From the NCBI GenBank assembly GCA_036381175.1, contig DASVDI010000021.1, positions 61,117 to 125,116 on the forward strand: DNA of 64,000 bases. The letters are read 5' to 3'. Both the position numbers and the translations under genes were made by a program. Source of the stretch: JAJUFS01 sp036381175 (GTDB lineage Bacteria > Pseudomonadota > Gammaproteobacteria > Natronospirales > JAJUFS01). Below are positions 56,924-64,000 of the stretch, piece by piece. Under the pieces are notes generated by a model that made no database searches, was not told the DNA's origin, and worked only from the letters and a program-made list of their open reading frames with translations. Position 1 is the first letter of the stretch; every line of letters begins with the position of its first letter.

Positions 56924-59365
56924 TCAGTCGTGCCGCAGCGCTTCCTGCGGTTGAATGCCCAGCACGCGCCGTGCGGGCACGAGCAAGGCAAGCAGGCCGA
57001 GGCCGAACAGCATTCCGGTCGCAAGCACAAACACCATGGCGTCGAAGGCATCAAGGCCGAACAGGAATCCGTCCAGCACGCGCGCCAGCAGGAGTGCGAT
57101 GGCGAGGCCGATGAGCGAGCCCGCAACGGTCAATCGAAGTCCTCGCCACAACACCGCGCGCATCAGGCGCTGCGGACTCGCACCGAGTGTCAGCCGCACG
57201 CCGAGTTCGCGCGTGCGACTGAACACATGGGCGGACAACAAGCCGTAAAGTCCGAGCGCTGCGAGCAAGGCGCCGATGCCACCGAGCACTCCCGCGGTTG
57301 TGCCCGCGATCCGTTGTGGCAACAAGGAAAACGACGCGACGTCATCCATCGATTTCACATCCGGTGCCGCGAGTCGTGGATCGGCAGCACGCACAGCGGC
57401 GCCGATCATGCGCGTGATCTCGCGCGGGGATGCCGCGGAGCGCACAAAAATATTCATCTCATCGATTTCTATCTGCGCCGTGGGCAGATACATGAAAGGA
57501 ATGTTCGTATCGTCGAGACGGCTGTAACGCGCGTCCGGCGTCACGCCGATGACACGCAACAGCCACGGATCTTCCGGATCGCCGAATCGGTAGCTCTTGC
57601 CGATGACGTTGCCGTCCGGTTCAAGCTGGCGCGCAAGCACTTCGTTGATGATCGTGACGCGCTCGGCTCCCGCGATGTCCTTGTCGCTGAACTCGCGCCC
57701 GCGCACGGGAATCCTGAGCGTGTCGAAGAACGCCGGCGTCACGACATTCGCATCCGCACCGAGTGACTCGCCGTCATCAAGCAGGAAACCGCCAAAGCCC
57801 ATGCGGCTGAAGTACAGCGGAATCACGGCAGCGGCAGCGGCGTTCTCGACATTCCCCTGTTGCTCCAGGCGTTCGACGATCTGCTGCACGATGCGCTGGC
57901 GTTCTGCGTTGTCGTAACGGGCGGAACGCAGATCGAGTTCGGCGACGTGAATGTTGTCTATGTTGTAACCGAGTTCGACCTCGCCCGCGCGGTTCAAGGC
58001 CGTGATGAACAATCCGGCAAGCACGAGCAACAGCAAGGTGAACGCGACTTGTGCTGCGACCATCACATTGCGAAAACGATTCCGGCTGCCAGCGATCTGC
58101 GTCGCCGATCCCGCGATTACGCTCTGCGGCTGCTGGCGAGAAACGCGCAGGGCCGGCAGCAAGCCGGCAATAAACGAGGTGAGCACGGACAGCGCGAACA
58201 CGAACCCGAACACGCGCCAGTCGAACGTCACCTGCAAGTCGACGCCGATCGGTATCGGCAGATCGACGCGCGCGACGAGATTGTCCAGCCACAGCGCGAG
58301 CACAAGCCCGAGCAGTGCGGCAACGGCCGCCAGCGCAAACACTTCCGTCATCATTTGCCACACGATGGCAGAACCGCGCGCACCGAGAACGTGGCGCATC
58401 GCGATTTCATGCCGTCGCGCTTCGCCTCGCGCGACCAGCAGCCCTGCAACATTGCCGGCGGCGACGAGAAGAACCATGCCGATGAGCCCGAACAGCAAGC
58501 CGGTGAAAATCGTCAACGGCATGCGGAACGGTGCCGGCAGCAATCGCATCGGCACGGCGGTGAATGCCATTTTCTCGTTGCTGTCGGGAAACTGCTCTTC
58601 CAGTGCGCGAGACAGCGAAGCGAGTTCCGCATTGGCCTCGTCAATCGAGGCGTTCGGTGCAAGCCGTCCGCCGGCATGCAACCAGTTCGCCCAGCGCAGA
58701 TCGAAATTGTCGCTGCCCGTCCTGCCGATCGCGGGCGCCGCCGTCAGCGGTGCAAAGAAATCCGCCGCGCCGTCGATGCGCGAGCCCTGGAACGACGGCG
58801 GCAGCACGCCGATCAATACCAGCGACGCGCCATTGATCTCGACAGTTTCGCCGATACGCCGAGTATCGCCGCCGAGCAAGTTGTTGAATGCGGCGTGGCT
58901 CGCGACAACAACGTTCGCCGCATGCGCATCATCCGGTTGCAACAGCCGTCCGTGCAACGGCGTCACGCCGAGTGCTGTGAAATAGTTTCCCGTCGCCAAC
59001 GTGAGTCGCGCGCGTGCCGGCGCATCATCCTCGTAAAGGCCTACCGGCATCGAGGTGTATGCGTAAAGTTCCAGGAAGGATTTTGCGTTTTCCGCCAGGT
59101 CTTCGTAGTTTGGATACGACAAGGTATCGAAACCGAAACCTTCCATCGTTCGCCCGACATCCACGAGGCGTTCGGGTTGTTGCAAACCGGCAGGCGGCGT
59201 GAGCAGCAGGAGATTCACGAAACCGAACAGATACGTGCTCGCACCGAGCGCCACGGCGAGTGACGCAATCGCGATCGAACTCATCATGGGTTCGCGCAGG
59301 TATTGACGGCCCGCGGAACGCAAATTGCGCGAAACCGTGGACAAAACTTCGATGGTATTTTTCAT
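56924..59365 (-). CDS. ADOP/MacB-type ABC permease 3
   Basis: The 813-residue permease has a TM near residues 35-55 (IAIASLAVALGASTYLFGFV), a MacB_PCD domain, a first FtsX unit (FGLIGMVLLVAAGNVAGLLVA), a second periplasmic domain and a last FtsX unit (LAALGLYGLLSAHVFSRTRE and LGASPQRL). It is more distant from permeases 1 and 2. The ATG at 59365 has GGGAA upstream and replaces a longer frame with an unlikely Arg/Glu-rich start. It lies 32 nt after permease 4. Confidence 0.92.
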   Translation of the reverse strand: MKNTIEVLSTVSRNLRSAGRQYLREPMMSSIAIASLAVALGASTYLFGFVNLLLLTPPAGLQQPERLVDVGRTMEGFGFDTLSYPNYEDLAENAKSFLELYAYTSMPVGLYEDDAPARARLTLATGNYFTALGVTPLHGRLLQPDDAHAANVVVASHAAFNNLLGGDTRRIGETVEINGASLVLIGVLPPSFQGSRIDGAADFFAPLTAAPAIGRTGSDNFDLRWANWLHAGGRLAPNASIDEANAELASLSRALEEQFPDSNEKMAFTAVPMRLLPAPFRMPLTIFTGLLFGLIGMVLLVAAGNVAGLLVARGEARRHEIAMRHVLGARGSAIVWQMMTEVFALAAVAALLGLVLALWLDNLVARVDLPIPIGVDLQVTFDWRVFGFVFALSVLTSFIAGLLPALRVSRQQPQSVIAGSATQIAGSRNRFRNVMVAAQVAFTLLLLVLAGLFITALNRAGEVELGYNIDNIHVAELDLRSARYDNAERQRIVQQIVERLEQQGNVENAAAAAVIPLYFSRMGFGGFLLDDGESLGADANVVTPAFFDTLRIPVRGREFSDKDIAGAERVTIINEVLARQLEPDGNVIGKSYRFGDPEDPWLLRVIGVTPDARYSRLDDTNIPFMYLPTAQIEIDEMNIFVRSAASPREITRMIGAAVRAADPRLAAPDVKSMDDVASFSLLPQRIAGTTAGVLGGIGALLAALGLYGLLSAHVFSRTRELGVRLTLGASPQRLMRAVLWRGLRLTVAGSLIGLAIALLLARVLDGFLFGLDAFDAMVFVLATGMLFGLGLLALLVPARRVLGIQPQEALRHD

Positions 59366-59397
59366 ATCAGTTTCCCAGTGAGGTTCATTGCGCCTTT

Positions 59398-61848
59398 CTA
59401 TTCTTCCCGCAGCGCCGTCATCGGATCGACTTTCGTTGCGCGATGTGCGGGGATGTAACAAGCGATGAGCGCGACGCTTGCGAGCAGCAGCACGACGCCT
59501 GCGAATACGACAGGGTCAGTCGCACTCACATCGAAAAGCAGGCTCGAAAGAACGCGTGTTGCCGCAAGTGAAATGACAAGCCCGGCGCTGAGACCGGCCA
59601 GTGCGAGCATTGCGCCCCGGCGCAATACAAGCCGCAACACGGTGCCGGCCTGTGCGCCGAGCGCCATGCGAATACCGAACTCACGGGTCTGCTGCGCGAC
59701 GAGATACGCGATCACGCCGTAGATTCCCATCGCCGCCAACAGCAGCGCAGCGATGCCGAACACGCCGAGCAGCGTCATGCTGAAACGCTTGTCGGAAAGC
59801 GAGACGGAAAAGACATCTTCCAGGGTTCTGAACCTGACGGGCACGCCTGGGTCGAGATCCCGTACGACTTGCCGCGCCATGGAGATGATCGTGCTGTCGG
59901 CAAGCTGGCCGTGAATGGCAACGGTGAACCTGCCGCCGAGCGCGGCGGATCGCTGGCAGGTGCAGGCATACAACAACGACTGCGGTTTGTCGCCGAGGCT
60001 TGTGTCGCGAACATCGGCTACAACGCCTGCAACCGTGAACGGATGCGCAAGATCACCGTCCATGTTGGCGAAGTGAATCAATTTGCCAATGGGGTTTTCA
60101 TTCGGCCATTGCCTGTTTGCGAGCGATTCGCTGATGACGGCCACGTGCGAGGCATTCGGCGTGTCGCCTTCGTTGAACAGCCGCCCGCGCACCAGCGGAA
60201 TTTCCATCGTGTCAAAATAATCCCGGCTGGCAACGCGGTACTGGGCATGACCGGTTCGCGACGGGTTGTCGGCGATCCGCTCCCAATCCGCGAAAGTCGC
60301 GACCTCGTCCGGCTGGCTCAGGACAATGAATGTTCCGCCGGCGCCATAGCCGCTCAACGGAAAAGCGTTGATGCCACCCGCACTTTCCACGCCCGGAATC
60401 GATTCCAGGCGGTCAAGCAGGTTCCGGTAGAAAGCAGCAAGACGATTTCGAGCGTCAGGATTCTCTGGCCGCGGAAGCAATACTTCCATGACCACGGCAT
60501 CCGAGGTGCGATAGCCGGGATCGACGTCAAGCAGTTGCATGAAACTCCGCCCGAGCAAACCGGCGCCAGTCAGCAGCACGAGCGTCAATGCGATCTGCGC
60601 AACAACAAGAATGCCGCGCACGCGGCGGCTGCCTGTTCCGCCGGTTCGTGATCGCTGGTTATCCGCAAGCGAATTCTGCAGGCCCGCTCCGGTTGCGCGC
60701 CACGCGGTGAAAAGACCGATACCGATGGCGGCCGCCATCGAAATACTAAGCGCGAACACCAAAACGGTTTCGTTCACGCCGCTCTCGGCAAGACGCGGCA
60801 GGTGTTCAGGCGCGATCCCGATCAACGCCTGCACGATCCACGCGGCACACAGGACACCCAATACGCCACCGGAGGCGGCGAGCAGCAGCGACTCGACAAG
60901 AAACTGGCCCGCCAGTTGCCGTCGCCCCGCACCCAGTGCAAGACGAATGGCCAGTTCACGTTCGCGCGACGTCGCGCGCGCCAGCAGCAGGTTGGTCACG
61001 TTCGCGCAGGCAATGAGCAACAGGCACATCGCCGCACCGAGCAGGATCAGCAATGTCGGTTTCACATCACCGACAATCGCCTCGCGCAAGGACATCAGCG
61101 ATGCATCCGTCATGTCGGTGTCATCGCGGTAACGTTCCTGCAAGCGGGACGCGAGCGCGTTCAACTCCTGCTGCGCCTGTATTTCGCTCACGCCATCGGC
61201 GAGACGGCCGATCACATCCCAGTTGTGCGCGGTTCGGCTCGCGGTTGCGGACGGTTGATAGGGAATCCAGTATTCCGCCGCTGCGGGAAATTCCATGCCC
61301 GCCGGCATCACGCCGACAATCGTGTGTGGTTCATTGTCGATGGTCAGCGTCTCACCGATCGCACTCTCCTTCCCGGCGAATTCGCGCTGCCACAAGCCGT
61401 GACTGATCACGACGACGTGTTCGGCATTGCGCATCTCCGTGGAAAGAAAGTCGCGTCCGACAACCGGATGCACACCCAGCACGGCGAAGAAGTCATTCGA
61501 AACATGCGCTCCCTCTGCACGCACGGCGTCGCCATTGCCGATGACGGTCATGTAATACGATGTGTACGCCGCCAGCGCCGAGAAGCTTCTGCTTTGCTCG
61601 CGTACGTCAATGAAGTTGGGCGCTGCCCAACGCATCGCATCGCCGTCTTGGTCGCGCTCATGGAGTTGCATCACCTGCGCCGCTTCCGGATACGGCAAGG
61701 GGCGAAGCAACACGCCGTTCACGACACTGAAGATCGCCGTCACCGCGCCAATGCCGAGCGCGAGCGTCAACACGACAACGATCGTGAAACCCGGACTCCT
61801 GAACAGCCGGCGAATGGCGTGACGCAGTTCGAGCAACAAGCTTTCCAA
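59398..61848 (-). CDS. ADOP/MacB-type ABC permease 4
   Basis: The 816-residue permease begins LELRHAIRRLFRSPGFT, the classic ADOP N-terminus. TLALGIGAVTAIFSVVNGVLL is the first helix, and PNFIDVREQSRSFSALAAY starts the periplasmic domain. The two FtsX units end with IAYLVAQQTREFGIRMALGA and HRATKVDPMTALREE. The start is TTG at 61848, with a perfect AGGAGG that overlaps the stop of permease 5 (TAGGAGG), so translation is coupled. Confidence 0.93.
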   Translation of the reverse strand: MESLLLELRHAIRRLFRSPGFTIVVVLTLALGIGAVTAIFSVVNGVLLRPLPYPEAAQVMQLHERDQDGDAMRWAAPNFIDVREQSRSFSALAAYTSYYMTVIGNGDAVRAEGAHVSNDFFAVLGVHPVVGRDFLSTEMRNAEHVVVISHGLWQREFAGKESAIGETLTIDNEPHTIVGVMPAGMEFPAAAEYWIPYQPSATASRTAHNWDVIGRLADGVSEIQAQQELNALASRLQERYRDDTDMTDASLMSLREAIVGDVKPTLLILLGAAMCLLLIACANVTNLLLARATSRERELAIRLALGAGRRQLAGQFLVESLLLAASGGVLGVLCAAWIVQALIGIAPEHLPRLAESGVNETVLVFALSISMAAAIGIGLFTAWRATGAGLQNSLADNQRSRTGGTGSRRVRGILVVAQIALTLVLLTGAGLLGRSFMQLLDVDPGYRTSDAVVMEVLLPRPENPDARNRLAAFYRNLLDRLESIPGVESAGGINAFPLSGYGAGGTFIVLSQPDEVATFADWERIADNPSRTGHAQYRVASRDYFDTMEIPLVRGRLFNEGDTPNASHVAVISESLANRQWPNENPIGKLIHFANMDGDLAHPFTVAGVVADVRDTSLGDKPQSLLYACTCQRSAALGGRFTVAIHGQLADSTIISMARQVVRDLDPGVPVRFRTLEDVFSVSLSDKRFSMTLLGVFGIAALLLAAMGIYGVIAYLVAQQTREFGIRMALGAQAGTVLRLVLRRGAMLALAGLSAGLVISLAATRVLSSLLFDVSATDPVVFAGVVLLLASVALIACYIPAHRATKVDPMTALREE

Positions 61849-61857
61849 GGTATCCTC

Positions 61858-64000
61858 CTATTCGTAGCGCAAGGCTTCAATGGGATTGACGCGCGTAGCG
61901 CGGCGTGCAGGCAGGTATCCCGCGGCCGTCACAACGATGCCGAGCAGCAGCGTCGCCGCAGCGAGCACGATCGGGTCGCAGCCGGAAACACCGAACAGCA
62001 CCGATTCGGCGGTACGGCCGAGCAGTACGGCGAGCAACAGGCCAAGTCCTCCACCGATGACGGCGATTCCGCCAACCTGGCGCATCACCAGCGCGCGCAA
62101 CTGGGACGACGTTGCGCCCAGCGCCTGTCGCACGCCGAGTTCGCGCGTACGCTGCGCGACGGAATAAGACAGCAAGCCATAAAGACCTATCGCCGCGAGC
62201 AACGTTGCCAACAGCGCGAAACCACCGGACAACATGCTGATCATGCGATCCAGGAAGGTGTTTTCGCTGATCACATCCGGCAGCGTCGACAGGTTATTGA
62301 CTGGCAGGTCGGGTGCGAGCTTTTCGACGACGTGCGCCATCGAGGCCAGCATGTCTTCCGGCGCGAGCGTGCCGCGCACATAGAAGTTCGCGTAGCCGAG
62401 TTCCTCGTCCTGGTAACGCGCGAGGAAAACCTGCGGCGGGATTTCCTCCTTTACCTCGCTGTACTTCGCGTCCGCGACAAGCCCGATGATCTCGATGTCG
62501 AGTTCGCCGCCCGCACCAAACGCCATGCGCTTGCCGGGAACATCATTTCCGAGATTGAATTTCTCCGCGAACGCCTGGTTGACGATCGCGACTTCAGGAC
62601 GCCCGGCACTATCGGCGTCGCTGAAATCACGTCCTGACAGGAGCGGTATTTGCAGTGTCTGAAAAAAATGCGGGCTGACCTTGTTGTACTGCACGTTGGT
62701 GTCGGCATCCGGCGCCGCTTCGAAACCCTGGACGGACACATTGCCGCCCCAACTGTCGCCGCTGATGACCGGCACCATGGATGACGCGACGCTGACCACG
62801 CCCGGCAACGCCGCGAGTTCGTCTTCGATGCGCCGGAACAGTTCGCTCGAACGTTCGGGCGCGTAACCATTCAATGCAGGCGCTACTGAAAACGTCGCAA
62901 CGGAATCCGTCTCAAGCCCGAGATCAACGCGTGCGACGTTGGCGAGGCTCTGCGCGAACAGGCCGGCCAGCACCAGCAGCACCATCGAAAATGTGATCTG
63001 CGTGGTCGCAAGCACGCGGCGGAAATTCGTCATGGTGCGGCCGCCGGATTGCTGCCCGGATTGCTCCTTCAGCATGCCGCCCGGCGACACGCGCGTCGCC
63101 GCCAGCGCCGGGAAAAGCCCGAACAAAAACACGGTGACCAGCGACGCCGCGACGGCGAACAGGATCGCCGCCGGGCTCAATTCCATTCCCAGGCTCGCAA
63201 CGGCGTCAGGCGGCATGATGATGCTGATGAACTTGAGCGTCGCCATCGCGACCGGCAGCGCCACGAGGCAGCCGAGCAATCCCAGCATGCCCGCCTCGAT
63301 CAGCAGTTGCGCAACGAGTTGCGCGCGGCTCGCGCCGATCGCCGAACGCAATGCCATCTCGCGAGCGCGCATCGCGCCGCGCGCCAGCAAAAGGTTCGCG
63401 ATGTTGACGCAGGCAATCGCCAGCACCAGCAAGGTGACAGCAAGCAACAACGTCAGCGGCAGGCGCGCGTCATTCAGCGCGCGGCTCTGACCGCGCGCAC
63501 CCGGCGCAAGCACCAGCGATTTCTCCTTGAAGTTCGCCAAATACTGCTCGGAGCCGCCGGCGTTCAGCGGCACCTCGACGGTATTGATGATCGCGCGATA
63601 CGGCGCGTTGATCGCCCGTTCCGCCTGCTGCATGGTCACGCCCGGCGCAAGGCGCGCAAACAGGTAGACCCAGTACGACAGGCGATTATCGGCGCTCGCG
63701 GAAACCTGCGGCTCCATCAGCCAGCGCATCGTCAGCGGAACGAACACCTGCGGACGGCTCGCAAGGCTCGCGCCGCTGAAACCTTCGGGTGCGACGCCAA
63801 TGATTGTGAGCGGCTGACCATTGACGGTCAGTGTCCTGCCGAGCACGTCGCGATCACCGCCGAAATGATTCTGCCAATAGTCATGGCTGAGCACGACCAC
63901 GCGCCCTTCACCGACGCGCGGTTCGTCCTGCGGGCCGATCAAGCGGCCAAGCGCCGGCGTCAATCGAAGAACGGAAAAGTAGTCGCCGTTCACCGCAACG
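61858..64000 (-). CDS. ADOP/MacB-type ABC permease 5 (partial)
   Basis: About 714 codons are in the window; the N-terminus, including the first helix, lies beyond the right edge. Visible parts are the end of the MacB_PCD domain (VNGDYFSVLRLTPALGRL, VVLSHDYWQNHFGGD), a first FtsX unit (VLAIACVNIANLLLARGAMRAREMAL, in pieces), a second periplasmic domain and the last FtsX unit (AIGLYGLLSYSVAQRTRELGVRQAL-type). It is typical ADOP. It ends 9 nt before permease 4. Confidence 0.93.
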   Translation of the reverse strand, partial: VAVNGDYFSVLRLTPALGRLIGPQDEPRVGEGRVVVLSHDYWQNHFGGDRDVLGRTLTVNGQPLTIIGVAPEGFSGASLASRPQVFVPLTMRWLMEPQVSASADNRLSYWVYLFARLAPGVTMQQAERAINAPYRAIINTVEVPLNAGGSEQYLANFKEKSLVLAPGARGQSRALNDARLPLTLLLAVTLLVLAIACVNIANLLLARGAMRAREMALRSAIGASRAQLVAQLLIEAGMLGLLGCLVALPVAMATLKFISIIMPPDAVASLGMELSPAAILFAVAASLVTVFLFGLFPALAATRVSPGGMLKEQSGQQSGGRTMTNFRRVLATTQITFSMVLLVLAGLFAQSLANVARVDLGLETDSVATFSVAPALNGYAPERSSELFRRIEDELAALPGVVSVASSMVPVISGDSWGGNVSVQGFEAAPDADTNVQYNKVSPHFFQTLQIPLLSGRDFSDADSAGRPEVAIVNQAFAEKFNLGNDVPGKRMAFGAGGELDIEIIGLVADAKYSEVKEEIPPQVFLARYQDEELGYANFYVRGTLAPEDMLASMAHVVEKLAPDLPVNNLSTLPDVISENTFLDRMISMLSGGFALLATLLAAIGLYGLLSYSVAQRTRELGVRQALGATSSQLRALVMRQVGGIAVIGGGLGLLLAVLLGRTAESVLFGVSGCDPIVLAAATLLLGIVVTAAGYLPARRATRVNPIEALRYE

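Noticed and set aside
60802..62637. Rightward open frame of about 611 codons opposite permeases 4 and 5
   Set aside because: It crosses two permease genes on the other strand and has the Arg/His/Gln-rich composition of a shadow frame.

Overview
The window is a piece of a gammaproteobacterial chromosome of moderately high G+C. Two classic gammaproteobacterial neighbourhoods support this: rpsP-rimM-trmD-rplS next to ffh and ypjD/corB, and queG / nnr-tsaE-amiB-mutL-miaA-hfq-hflX-hflK-hflC-yjeT-purA followed by tRNA-Leu and rnr-rlmB-rpsF-rpsR-DUF2232-rplI-dnaB-alr. The tRNA-Leu between purA and rnr and the DUF2232 gene between rpsR and rplI are Pseudomonas-like rather than E. coli-like. Tandem ADOP/MacB-type permeases and transmembrane Ser/Thr kinases point towards an environmental lineage (Xanthomonadales, Chromatiales or Woeseiaceae-like). 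I cannot name a genus.

Layout. 1-2048: a TatT-like lipoprotein cut by the window edge and a secreted TPR protein. 2192-5615: ribosomal protein, tRNA/rRNA maturation and SRP genes. 5679-9730: a class II cyclic-nucleotide phosphodiesterase-like protein, YpjD, a CorB/CorC-type CBS protein without its DUF21 domain, and RadA. 9876-18810: an accessory signalling block with a CHASE2 Ser/Thr kinase, a PP2C phosphatase, a double-FHA protein, a secreted cupredoxin, a receptor kinase carrying a degenerate cyclase-like domain, and an outer-membrane barrel protein. 18869-26903: alr to rnr. 27014-28071: tRNA-Leu and a secreted EF-hand protein. 28119-41112: purA to queG. 41248-47752: pgi, then the pantothenate genes (panB, panC, panD) with a deoxynucleoside kinase, folK and pcnB. 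47878-48435: tRNA-Glu and an RDD membrane protein. 48532-64000: a sensor kinase, a sigma54-type regulator, one ABC ATPase and at least five large ADOP/MacB-type permeases, apparently one long leftward operon.

Most of the window is housekeeping. Two accessory regions stand out: the kinase/phosphatase/FHA/cupredoxin/receptor/barrel block, which looks like an envelope-to-cytoplasm phosphosignalling system, and the permease array, where one ATPase appears to serve several tandem (partly recently duplicated) permeases under a two-component system encoded at the operon end.

The window also holds structured non-coding DNA. A repeat built from ACAGGATTnACAGGATT arms lies inverted between convergent genes at two places and supplies the last codons and stop of three unrelated proteins (QueG, Pgi, RDD). 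A perfect 22-bp inverted repeat fills the mutL-miaA gap, a roughly 90-bp imperfect palindrome lies between yjeT and purA, and six hairpins look like rho-independent terminators. Starts were moved from the longest open frame where Shine-Dalgarno spacing, signal peptides or family N-termini argued for it; each case is stated.
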